From: VMCP01 sp964408945
GTDB lineage: Bacteria > Bacteroidota > Bacteroidia > NS11-12g > UBA955
Direction: 5' to 3'
Assembly (NCBI GenBank): GCA_964408945.1
Contig: CAYPBJ010000007.1
Coordinates: forward strand, 24,345 to 88,344
DNA: 64,000 nucleotides
Each line of letters begins with the position of its first letter. Position 1 is the stretch's first letter. The position numbers and the translations under genes are program-made. Of this stretch, positions 40,960 through 49,217 are shown in pieces. A model generated the notes under the pieces. It was not told the DNA's origin. It was given only the letters and a program-made list of their open reading frames with translations, and searched no databases.

Positions 40960-43900
40960 ATGTTGGAGCAACAAGTCTATGTTCCGGTAAACAAGGTACG
41001 CATTGTAACGGCGGCTAGTTTATTCGACGGACACGACGCAGCGATTAACGTTATGCGTAGAATCATCCAGTCAACAGGATGCGAAGTGATTCATTTAGGT
41101 CATGATAGAAGCGTTTTGGAAGTGGTAGATACTGCCATCCAAGAAGATGCAAATGCCATTGCCATGACTAGTTACCAAGGCGGTCATATTGAATACTTTA
41201 AGTATATGTATGACTTGCTAAAGGAGCGCGGGGCTTCCCACATCAAGATTTTTGGCGGCGGTGGCGGAGTTATCCTTCCTGAAGAAATCAAAGAATTGAT
41301 GGATTACGGCATCACTCGCATTTACTCGCCAGATGACGGAAGAGAGATGGGACTTCAAGGCATGATCAACGATTTGGTTCAGAAAAGTGATTTCCCCACC
41401 GGTCATAAGCTCAATGGTGAAGTCAAAAAGGTAATAGATCGTGACGGAGACTCTATGTCAATTGCAAGAATCATCACGGCGGCTGAAAATTATTCTGAGT
41501 TGCATGCATCGGTATTGGCCGAAATGCGCGACAAAGCGGCAGATATTAAAGTTCCAGTGTTGGGCATAACTGGAACGGGTGGTGCTGGTAAAAGCAGTTT
41601 GATTGACGAGGTTGTTCGCAGGTTCTTATTGGATTTTTCTGATAAGAAAATGGCCATCATTTCAATAGATCCCTCTAAGAGAAAAACAGGTGGAGCTTTG
41701 TTAGGAGATAGAATTCGCATGAATTCCATCAATCATCCTAGGGTATATATGCGCTCAATGGCTACGCGTCAAGCGAATTTGGCCATGAGTTCACACATTG
41801 ATGATGCCGTTGACATTTTAAAGGTAGCGGGTTATGATTTAATCATTGTTGAAACCAGCGGTATAGGACAAAGCGATACGCAAATTACTGAGCATTGCGA
41901 TGTAGCTCTTTACGTGATGACCCCTGAATACGGAGCAGCAACCCAACTTGAAAAAATTGATATGTTGGATTATGCTGACGTGGTTGCTCTCAATAAATTT
42001 GATAAACGCGGTGCATTGGATGCATTGCGTGACGTTCGTAAGCAGTTCCAACGAAATCATAAATTGTTTGAAGCTGACGTTGATACCATGCCCGTTTTTG
42101 GAACCATTGCATCTCAATTCAATGATCCAGGCATGAACAGTTTGTACCGTTGTTTGATGGATACAATTTCAGCTAAAACCGGTGCTAATATTGGAAGCAA
42201 CTGGAAGTCAGACAATGAATTGAGTGAAAAAATATTCATCATCCCTCCGGCTAGAAATCGTTATCTTTCTGAGATTTCAGAAAACAATAGAGCTTACAAC
42301 GCCACCGGTAAGGCTCAACAAAAGATTGCTCAACGAATGTATGCGATCAACGAAACGTTGAAGCAGATTACAGAGAGCGGAACTTCGTCAGATGTTTTAA
42401 CTGTTGAGTTGAACCGGTTGTACGAACAATTGAACGATCAATTATCCCCAGAAAACAAGAAACTCATTTCGGATTGGGCAGAAGAGGCTCAAAAGTACCG
42501 CAATGAAGATTACATTTTCAAAGTGCGTGACAAGGAATTGCGCATTAAAACGCATACCGAAAGTTTGAGTCATTCGCAAATTCCAAAAGTTTCTACTCCG
42601 AAGTACGAAGCATGGGGAGATATTTTGCATTGGCGTTTGCAGGAGAATTTGCCGGGTCAATTCCCTTACACAGCTGGAATTTACCCATTCAAACGCGAAG
42701 GCGAAGATCCCACGCGAATGTTTGCCGGTGAAGGCAGTCCCGAAAGAACCAATCGTCGTTTTCACTATGTGAGTCAGGATATGCCCGCTAAACGCTTGAG
42801 TACGGCATTTGATTCAGTGACTTTATACGGTAGAAATCCAGATCTCAGACCAGATATTTACGGTAAAATTGGAAACTCAGGGGTGAGCATTTGTTGTTTG
42901 GATGACGCAAAAAAGCTTTACAGTGGATTCAATTTGGCTGACCCCATGACATCAGTATCGATGACCATTAATGGTCCGGCGCCCATGTTGCTGGGATATT
43001 TTATGAATGCTGCCATTGATCAACAATGTGAATTATACATCAGAAAAAATGGCTTAGAGTCGGAGATTAATGCTAAAATTGATGCCATTTATGCGGCTAA
43101 AGGACTTTCCCGCCCGGTTTACCATGGCGATTTACCTAAGGGTAATGACGGCTTGGGTTTGATGCTTTTAGGTGTAACTGGTGATCAAGTTCTTTCAGCA
43201 GATGTCTACAATGAAATTAAAAATTGGACCTTATCTCAAGTGAGAGGTACCGTTCAAGCCGATATTTTAAAGGAAGATCAAGCGCAAAATACCTGTATTT
43301 TTTCTACTGAATTCGCTTTGCGATTGATGGGAGATGTACAAGAATATTTCATTCACAATAAGGTTCGTAATTTTTACTCTGTGAGTATTAGCGGATACCA
43401 CATCGCTGAAGCGGGAGCGAATCCTATTTCTCAATTGGCATTCACTTTGGCTAACGGATTCACTTATGTTGAATATTACTTAAGTCGTGGAATGCACATT
43501 GATGATTTTGCACCCAACTTGAGTTTCTTCTTTAGCAATGGAGTAGATCCTGAATACGCAGTTATTGGTCGTGTTGCTCGAAGAATTTGGGCCAAAGCCA
43601 TGAAGAATAAATACGGTGGAAACGCTCGTTCACAGATGTTGAAATACCACATTCAAACATCGGGAAGAAGTTTGCACGCGCAAGAAATTGACTTTAACGA
43701 TATCCGTACCACATTACAAGCATTGTATGCAATCTACGATAACTGTAATTCTCTGCATACCAATGCTTATGATGAAGCTATCACTACTCCTACAGAAGAA
43801 AGCGTTCGTCGTGCAATGGCCATTCAGTTGATTATAAACAAGGAATTGGGATTGGCAAAGAATGAGAATCCAATTCAAGGTTCATTTATCATTGAAGAAT

Positions 43901-44343
43901 TGACTGATTTGGTAGAGGAGGCGGTATTGTCAGAATTTGACCGCATCACAGAACGTGGCGGTGTTCTTGGAGCCATGGAGACCATGTATCAACGCGGCAA
44001 AATCCAAGAAGAAAGCCTTTATTATGAAACCCTAAAACATACGGGTGAATATCCTATCATTGGAGTTAATACATTCTTGAGCAGCAAAGGTTCACCAACA
44101 GTTAGACCAGGCGAGGTTATTCGAAGCACTGAGGAAGAAAAGCAACAGCAAATTGACACCGTACACTTGGTAAAGAGGATGTACGGTGAGAATGCAGAAC
44201 GCAATTTCAAAGACCTCCAGATAGCGGCTATTCGCAACGAGAATATGTTTGCTCAAATCATGGAAGCCGCGAAATTCTGCACCCTTGGTCAGCTCACAGA
44301 ATCCATGTTTGAGGTTGGTGGGCAGTACCGGAGAAATATGTGA
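40960..44343 (+). CDS. icmF: Fused isobutyryl-CoA mutase (B12-binding + G-protein chaperone + mutase), IcmF
   Basis: 1127 residues. Order: adenosylcobalamin-binding domain (about 10-145) with D23-x-H25 in FDGHDAAINVMRRI; a MeaI-type G-protein chaperone domain (about 195-420) with P-loop GTGGAGKSS near 204-212 and a NKFDKRG guanine motif; then a TIM-barrel mutase domain (from about 540) with PYTAGIYPFKREGEDPTRMF, followed by the GEGSPERTNRRFHY segment. This order is that of IcmF, which interconverts isobutyryl- and n-butyryl-CoA; related substrates such as pivalyl-CoA are possible. It supports branched acyl-CoA metabolism, and cobalamin must be available. Its own promoter lies 5 nt upstream, and heptamer array B follows the stop codon directly. 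Confidence 0.93.
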   Translation: MLEQQVYVPVNKVRIVTAASLFDGHDAAINVMRRIIQSTGCEVIHLGHDRSVLEVVDTAIQEDANAIAMTSYQGGHIEYFKYMYDLLKERGASHIKIFGGGGGVILPEEIKELMDYGITRIYSPDDGREMGLQGMINDLVQKSDFPTGHKLNGEVKKVIDRDGDSMSIARIITAAENYSELHASVLAEMRDKAADIKVPVLGITGTGGAGKSSLIDEVVRRFLLDFSDKKMAIISIDPSKRKTGGALLGDRIRMNSINHPRVYMRSMATRQANLAMSSHIDDAVDILKVAGYDLIIVETSGIGQSDTQITEHCDVALYVMTPEYGAATQLEKIDMLDYADVVALNKFDKRGALDALRDVRKQFQRNHKLFEADVDTMPVFGTIASQFNDPGMNSLYRCLMDTISAKTGANIGSNWKSDNELSEKIFIIPPARNRYLSEISENNRAYNATGKAQQKIAQRMYAINETLKQITESGTSSDVLTVELNRLYEQLNDQLSPENKKLISDWAEEAQKYRNEDYIFKVRDKELRIKTHTESLSHSQIPKVSTPKYEAWGDILHWRLQENLPGQFPYTAGIYPFKREGEDPTRMFAGEGSPERTNRRFHYVSQDMPAKRLSTAFDSVTLYGRNPDLRPDIYGKIGNSGVSICCLDDAKKLYSGFNLADPMTSVSMTINGPAPMLLGYFMNAAIDQQCELYIRKNGLESEINAKIDAIYAAKGLSRPVYHGDLPKGNDGLGLMLLGVTGDQVLSADVYNEIKNWTLSQVRGTVQADILKEDQAQNTCIFSTEFALRLMGDVQEYFIHNKVRNFYSVSISGYHIAEAGANPISQLAFTLANGFTYVEYYLSRGMHIDDFAPNLSFFFSNGVDPEYAVIGRVARRIWAKAMKNKYGGNARSQMLKYHIQTSGRSLHAQEIDFNDIRTTLQALYAIYDNCNSLHTNAYDEAITTPTEESVRRAMAIQLIINKELGLAKNENPIQGSFIIEELTDLVEEAVLSEFDRITERGGVLGAMETMYQRGKIQEESLYYETLKHTGEYPIIGVNTFLSSKGSPTVRPGEVIRSTEEEKQQQIDTVHLVKRMYGENAERNFKDLQIAAIRNENMFAQIMEAAKFCTLGQLTESMFEVGGQYRRNM

Positions 44344-44539
44344 TTATAGTCCATAGTCTGTAGCCCGAAGCCCGAAGACCAAAGACCAAAGACCAAAGTC
44401 CATAGTCGATAGTCGATAGTCGATAGTCGATAGTAAGGGACTACAGACAACAGACTTTGGACTGCAGACTACAGACTACAGACTAGTGACCAGAGTCCCG
44501 GTACCCGTTACCCGTTACCTGCTACCCGGTAGATGGTAC
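44344..44539 (+). repeat. Tandem heptanucleotide array B (28 units of 7 nt) filling a convergent spacer
   Basis: The 196 nt between the icmF stop and the rhodanese gene stop divide exactly into 28 seven-base units: ttatagt, ccatagt, ctgtagc, ccgaagc, ccgaaga, two ccaaaga, ccaaagt, ccatagt, four cgatagt, aagggac, then a gac-ending series (tacagac, aacagac, tttggac, tgcagac, tagtgac), cagagtc, and a gta-type series (ccggtac, two ccgttac, ctgctac, ccggtag, atggtac). Blocks of near-identical neighbours suggest growth by local duplication. CCAAAGT on the left can pair with ACTTTGG on the right, and GTCTGTAG with CTACAGAC. Confidence 0.9.
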
Positions 44540-44944
44540 CTATTTACATGGTGCGTTTTGCCAAGGACCGGCGTTGCTTACGTCTTTGAAGCCTTTTGAT
44601 TCAAGCAACTCTTTTGCCTTGCCTGCACGTCCGCCGCTGCGGCACACTAAAACAATTTTATCATAGCCGCGGAGCGATTCCATTTTGCTTTCAAGTTCGT
44701 TGAGGGGGATCAGTGTGGTGCAATCTGCGTGACCGTCGTTGGTCCATTCTTCGGGGGTGCGAACATCTACAATGATGGTTTTTCCAGTTTTAGTGGTGTC
44801 ATTAGGATTTGCAGTTTCTGAAATGACTGAAGCGGTGTTGGAATTTGGGGTTTCTGAGTTTGCAGAATTTGTGGTTGTTGAGCTACAGCTGATGGCGTAT
44901 AATGAGGAAGCCATCATTAAAAGTGCGAATGCGATTTTTTTCAT
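44540..44944 (-). CDS. Rhodanese-like domain lipoprotein
   Basis: 134 residues from the ATG at 44944, which places the signal sequence MKKIAFALLMMASSLYAISC with a lipobox Cys at residue 20; an upstream in-frame ATG at 44959 is less favourable. A Ser/Thr/Asn-rich linker precedes a rhodanese domain (IIVDVRTPEEW onward, about 45-134). The active-site loop CRSGGRAG has Cys near residue 101, as in single-domain sulfurtransferases, and the end NAGPWQNAPC is family-like. It is probably a periplasm-facing sulfur transferase or phosphatase-like binding protein. The stop codon abuts heptamer array B. Confidence 0.88.
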   Translation of the reverse strand: MKKIAFALLMMASSLYAISCSSTTTNSANSETPNSNTASVISETANPNDTTKTGKTIIVDVRTPEEWTNDGHADCTTLIPLNELESKMESLRGYDKIVLVCRSGGRAGKAKELLESKGFKDVSNAGPWQNAPCK

Positions 44945-45026
44945 AATGGCGAAGTTCATCTTTTTTTTGTGGATTTGCGGTGACTAAAATCACTTAACAA
45001 TATAATTAGTCGCAGGTGTGGCCACC

Positions 45027-45034
45027 TATATTTG
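45027..45034 (+). promoter_or_regulatory. -7 promoter box (TATATTTG) 1 nt before the tex start codon
   Basis: Full match to TAnnTTTG, ending 1 nt before the ATG at 45036. At that distance transcription would begin in or beside the start codon, so a leaderless mRNA is likely if the box is active. Confidence 0.45.
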
Positions 45035-45035
45035 T

Positions 45036-47174
45036 ATGGTGGAACTAAGAATATCAGAATTGTTGGGATTAAAGCCTTGGCAGGTAAAGGCTGTGTTGGA
45101 TTTGATTTCGGAAGGGGCAACGGTACCGTTTATGGCCCGATATAGAAAAGAGAAAACGGGGAACTTAGACGAGGTTGAAATTGGTAAGATCAAAGATGAA
45201 GCCGAACGTATTGATGTCCTCGAGAAAAGAAAACAAACCGTTTTAGATAAAATTGAGGAGCTTGGAAAGTTGACTCCAGAATTGAAGTCAGCCATTGAAA
45301 ATTGTATAGATATTAGTCAGGTAGAGGATTTGTATTTGCCTTATAAAGCAAGGAGAAAGACGCGGGCAGATGTTGCTCGAGAAAAGGGGCTGGAACCTTT
45401 GGCGAAGGAGGTTTTTGAACAAAAAAATCAGAGAATTCTGCAACAACTTGATCAATTTATCAATGATCAGGTAGCCTCAGAGGAAGATGCTTTGGCTGGT
45501 GCTCGAGATATTATTGCGGAATGGATCAATGAAGATGTAGAGGTTAGGGCGCAGTTGAGGGACTTGTTTGAGAGCCAAGCAACGATTTCCTGTAAGGCGG
45601 CAAGAGGTAAAAAAGATGATGATGAAGCTCAGAAATTTAGGGACTATTTTGAACATAGCGAACTTTTGAAAAGATGTCCATCGCATCGGTTTTTGGCCAT
45701 GAATAGAGGCGTTGATTTAGGGTTTTTGAAGGTCAGTGTAGAGCCCGATGAAGAGTGTGCAATTGCGCTTTTGAAAAGAAAGTTTTTGAAGGGATATTCA
45801 GATTTGACAGATCATGTGAAGACCGCCATGATTGATGCTTATTCGCGTTTGTTGCAACCCAGTTTGGAAAACGAAATGATATCTTTATTGAAGGAGAAAT
45901 CAGATGAAGATGCGATTTCGGTATTTGCGTTGAATGCGCAGCAATTGCTGTTGGCATCGCCAGTTGGGCAAAAACCCCTGTTGGCCTTGGATCCGGGATT
46001 TAGAACGGGCTGCAAGTTGGTTTGCCTATCTGCGACGGGTGATTTGGTATTTAATTCAACGATTTATCCGCATGAACCTCAAAGGGAAGTGGTGAAATCC
46101 AAACAGATATTATTTGAAGCGATTAAAAAATACGGAGTTGAGGCTATTGCAATCGGAAATGGAACGGCCGGAAGAGAAACCTTATCTTTTGTGAATGAAG
46201 CATTGGGCGAGGCAAAGATGTCATCGGAGGTTTCGGTCTATATGGTTAATGAGGCAGGGGCGAGTATATACAGTGCATCGGAAGTTGCTAGAGAGGAGTT
46301 TCCGAATCAAGATGTAACGGTGCGCGGTGCTATAAGTATTGGTAGAAGATTGATGGATCCGTTGGCTGAATTGGTAAAGATTGATCCTAAAAGCATAGGA
46401 GTTGGTCAATACCAACACGATGTGAATCAAGCGTTGTTAACCAAACGTTTGCAGTCTGTAGTTGAGTCGGCAGTGAATAAAGTAGGAGTGAATTTGAATA
46501 CAGCGAGCAAACATTTGCTATCTTATGTGAGTGGCTTGGGACCTTCGTTGGCGCAGAATATTGTGAATTACAGAAAGGAGAATGGAGCGTTTAAGAGCCG
46601 AGCTGAATTGAAGAAAGTACCTCGTTTGGGCGATAAAGCCTTTGAACAATGTGCAGGATTTTTGCGTGTAAGAGATGGTAAAAATCCGTTAGACAATTCA
46701 TCGGTTCACCCAGAAAGATATGCGGTTGTTGAACAGATGAGTAAGGACATGGGTGTGAAGGTAAATGAGTTGATTGGACGCGAAGAGTTGGTGTCGAAAA
46801 TAGAGGCTAAGAACTATGTTAATGAAAAGGAAAGTTTGGGGTTGTTGACGCTTCAAGATATCCTTCAGGAGCTAAAAAAACCTGGTTTAGATCCACGGGG
46901 AGAAGCGCAGAATATAGTGTTTGAAGACGGGGTGAAGTCTATCAATGACCTGGAGATTGGAATGGAACTTAACGGAATAGTTACCAATGTAACCAACTTC
47001 GGAGCATTCGTAGATATTGGTGTGAAACAAGATGGGTTGGTTCATATCAGTCAACTTTCAAAGCAGTTTATCAAGCATCCATCGGAGGCGGTTTCTTTAG
47101 GACAGCAGATTAAAGTGCGGGTTACTGAGGTTGATTTGCAGCGCAAGAGAATCGGGCTTACGGCGAAGTTTTAG
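45036..47174 (+). CDS. tex: Tex-family RNA-binding S1 protein
   Basis: 712 residues from the ATG at 45036; the GTG at 45018 would read through the promoter box. Tex N-terminal helical core (ELLGLKPWQVKAVLDLISEG, FMARYRKEKTGNLDE), a YqgF/RNase H-like region (LLALDPGFRTGCKLVCL), a helix-hairpin-helix part (NTASKHLLSYVSGLGPSLAQ) and a C-terminal S1 domain (GIVTNVTNFGAFVDIGVKQD, about 635-710). Tex is a conserved nucleic-acid-binding protein linked to transcript processing and toxin gene regulation. The urocanase gene starts 12 nt downstream with its own promoter. Confidence 0.95.
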   Translation: MVELRISELLGLKPWQVKAVLDLISEGATVPFMARYRKEKTGNLDEVEIGKIKDEAERIDVLEKRKQTVLDKIEELGKLTPELKSAIENCIDISQVEDLYLPYKARRKTRADVAREKGLEPLAKEVFEQKNQRILQQLDQFINDQVASEEDALAGARDIIAEWINEDVEVRAQLRDLFESQATISCKAARGKKDDDEAQKFRDYFEHSELLKRCPSHRFLAMNRGVDLGFLKVSVEPDEECAIALLKRKFLKGYSDLTDHVKTAMIDAYSRLLQPSLENEMISLLKEKSDEDAISVFALNAQQLLLASPVGQKPLLALDPGFRTGCKLVCLSATGDLVFNSTIYPHEPQREVVKSKQILFEAIKKYGVEAIAIGNGTAGRETLSFVNEALGEAKMSSEVSVYMVNEAGASIYSASEVAREEFPNQDVTVRGAISIGRRLMDPLAELVKIDPKSIGVGQYQHDVNQALLTKRLQSVVESAVNKVGVNLNTASKHLLSYVSGLGPSLAQNIVNYRKENGAFKSRAELKKVPRLGDKAFEQCAGFLRVRDGKNPLDNSSVHPERYAVVEQMSKDMGVKVNELIGREELVSKIEAKNYVNEKESLGLLTLQDILQELKKPGLDPRGEAQNIVFEDGVKSINDLEIGMELNGIVTNVTNFGAFVDIGVKQDGLVHISQLSKQFIKHPSEAVSLGQQIKVRVTEVDLQRKRIGLTAKF

Positions 47175-47182
47175 TACCTTTG
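47175..47182 (+). promoter_or_regulatory. -7 promoter box (TACCTTTG) for hutU
   Basis: Full match to TAnnTTTG, beginning directly after the tex stop codon and ending 4 nt before the hutU ATG at 47187. It predicts little or no 5' leader. Confidence 0.5.
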
Positions 47183-47186
47183 TATT

Positions 47187-48866
47187 ATGTCAAGCGAAAA
47201 GATATCAGGTCCAAGGCCGGTGAAATCGCCAACCGGCAATCAGTTGGTTTGCAAAGGCTGGGTTCAAGAGGCGGCATATAGAATGTTGCACAATAATTTA
47301 GATCCAGATGTAGCCGAGCGTCCCGAAGATTTGATTGTTTACGGTGGATTGGGAAAAGCGGCCCGCAACTGGGAGGCTTTTGACAATATTTGTAAGGCAT
47401 TGATTGATTTGAACGACAATGAAACATTGATGATTCAAAGCGGTAAGCCGGTAGCGATTTTACCGACGCATAAAGATGCTCCTAGGGTATTGATTAGCAA
47501 TAGTCAGTTGGTTCCTAATTGGGCTAATTGGGATCATTTCAGAGAGTTAGAGGCCAAAGGATTGATGATGTACGGTCAAATGACGGCCGGTAGTTGGATT
47601 TATATTGGTTCTCAGGGAATAGTTCAGGGCACTTATGAAACCTATGCTGAATGTGCGCGCCAACATTTTGGTGGTACGTTAAAGGGTACATTGAATGTGA
47701 CCGCAGGATTGGGAGGTATGGGTGGAGCTCAACCTTTGGCAATCACCATGAATGAAGGTGTGGCTTTGGTTGCGGAAGTGGAAGAATGGCGCATTAGAAA
47801 GCGTTTGGAAACCCGTTACTTAGACGTCATGTGTCGGGAAATTGATGATGCCATTGATAAAGCTTTGATAGCTAAGAAGGAAGGTGCAGGTGTGAGTATT
47901 GGGGTTTTATGCAATGCGGTTGATTTGCTCTCGAGGATGTTGGAACGCGGAATTATTCCAGATACATTAACTGATCAGACATCGGCGCACGATCCTTTAA
48001 TTGGTTATTATCCCGAAGGGATGGACGTTGAAGCCGCTGATAGATTGAGAAAAAATGACCCTGAAAAATACGTTGATTTGAGTTACAACACCATGGCGAG
48101 ACACGTTGAGCTGATGTTGGAAATGCAACAAAAAGGCGCAATCGTATTTGACTACGGGAATAATTTGAGAGGTAGAGCTTTGGAGCGTGGAGTGAAAAAT
48201 GCCTTTGATTTTCCCGGATTTGTACCTGCTTATATTCGTCCGTTGTTCTGCCAAGGTAAAGGTCCATTTAGGTGGGTTGCTTTGAGCGGTGATCCTGAGG
48301 ATATTTACAAGACAGATAAGAAAATTTTAGAGTTGTTTCCTGAAGATGCAGGATTGAAGAGATGGATCAGTATGGCTCAAGATCGTATTGAATTTCAGGG
48401 ATTGCCGGCCAGAATCTGTTGGATTGGACAAGGTGCTCGTCAAAAAGCGGCTTTGGCATTCAATGAAATGGTTAGAAACGGTGAGTTGAAGGCTCCCATT
48501 GTTATTGGAAGAGACCATTTAGATACGGGTTCGGTTGCTTCTCCAAATAGGGAGACAGAAGCCATGTTAGATGGTTCAGATGCAGTGGCCGATTGGCCAA
48601 TTCTAAATGCCTTGGTAAATACTGCAGGTGGAGCGAGTTGGGTGAGTTTGCATCACGGTGGTGGTGTGGGTATGGGATACTCTATCCACTCAGGAATGGT
48701 TATAGTTGCTGACGGAACGGCTGATGCGGATGAGCGTTTACGCAGGGTCTTGCACAACGATCCAGGGATGGGTGTTGTTAGACATGCTGATGCTGGCTAT
48801 GAAATTGCAAAAGAAACAGCCAAGCAGCACGGCCTAGACTTGCTAGAAAGATTAAAGAATAAGTAA
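47187..48866 (+). CDS. hutU: Urocanate hydratase (urocanase)
   Basis: A 559-residue NAD-dependent enzyme converting urocanate to imidazolone propionate, the second step of histidine degradation. Family segments: KAARNWEAFDNI, VAILPTHKDAPRVLISNS, LMMYGQMTAGSWIYIGSQG, the NAD-binding GLGGMGGAQPLAI, the urocanase signature region around FQGLPARICWIGQGARQKAA, and HHGGGVGMGYS near the C-terminus. No other hut genes (hutH, hutI, hutG) are in the window. A bidirectional terminator follows. Confidence 0.96.
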   Translation: MSSEKISGPRPVKSPTGNQLVCKGWVQEAAYRMLHNNLDPDVAERPEDLIVYGGLGKAARNWEAFDNICKALIDLNDNETLMIQSGKPVAILPTHKDAPRVLISNSQLVPNWANWDHFRELEAKGLMMYGQMTAGSWIYIGSQGIVQGTYETYAECARQHFGGTLKGTLNVTAGLGGMGGAQPLAITMNEGVALVAEVEEWRIRKRLETRYLDVMCREIDDAIDKALIAKKEGAGVSIGVLCNAVDLLSRMLERGIIPDTLTDQTSAHDPLIGYYPEGMDVEAADRLRKNDPEKYVDLSYNTMARHVELMLEMQQKGAIVFDYGNNLRGRALERGVKNAFDFPGFVPAYIRPLFCQGKGPFRWVALSGDPEDIYKTDKKILELFPEDAGLKRWISMAQDRIEFQGLPARICWIGQGARQKAALAFNEMVRNGELKAPIVIGRDHLDTGSVASPNRETEAMLDGSDAVADWPILNALVNTAGGASWVSLHHGGGVGMGYSIHSGMVIVADGTADADERLRRVLHNDPGMGVVRHADAGYEIAKETAKQHGLDLLERLKNK

Positions 48867-48870
48867 TCAT

Positions 48871-48900
48871 AAAAAAGGCTTCCCTCGGGAAGCCTTTTTT
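48871..48900. terminator. Bidirectional rho-independent terminator
   Basis: AAAAAAGGCTTCCC, a TC loop, and GGGAAGCCTTTTTT form a 14-bp perfect stem between the convergent hutU (+) and secG (-) genes. Confidence 0.92.
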
Positions 48901-48920
48901 ATATAAGTCTATAAATGTGA

Positions 48921-49217
48921 TTATCTCTTTGCTGGGATTTTCACGTCTGGCAACTCCACTTTATCAGCGGCTGGTTGGTTTTGTGAAGCGGCTTTTTTCC
49001 CGCCGTTGTACGAAGAAGCAATCAAAGAAACGATTACAATTAAGATTGCACCGCCCCAAGTTACTTTTTCAACGATATCGGTTGTTTTTTCTACTCCAAA
49101 AATTTGATTTCCTTGTGAGAAGTTAGATGCCAACCCGCCTCCTTTGGGATTTTGAACTAAAATCACCAAAATCAACAAGATGGAAACGATTGCGGCTAAA
49201 ATGAGTATCCAATTCAT
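48921..49217 (-). CDS. secG: Preprotein translocase subunit SecG
   Basis: 98 residues with two transmembrane helices (NWILILAAIVSILLILVILV and the second around GGAILIVIVSLIA) joined by the SecG signature QNPKGGGLASNFSQG. The C-terminal 30 residues are a polar Lys-rich tail. It is the accessory subunit of the SecYEG channel. Its ATG overlaps the stop of the upstream TPR gene by 4 nt. It is the last gene of an operon that also holds a sigma54 activator and lptE. Confidence 0.93.
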   Translation of the reverse strand: MNWILILAAIVSILLILVILVQNPKGGGLASNFSQGNQIFGVEKTTDIVEKVTWGGAILIVIVSLIASSYNGGKKAASQNQPAADKVELPDVKIPAKR

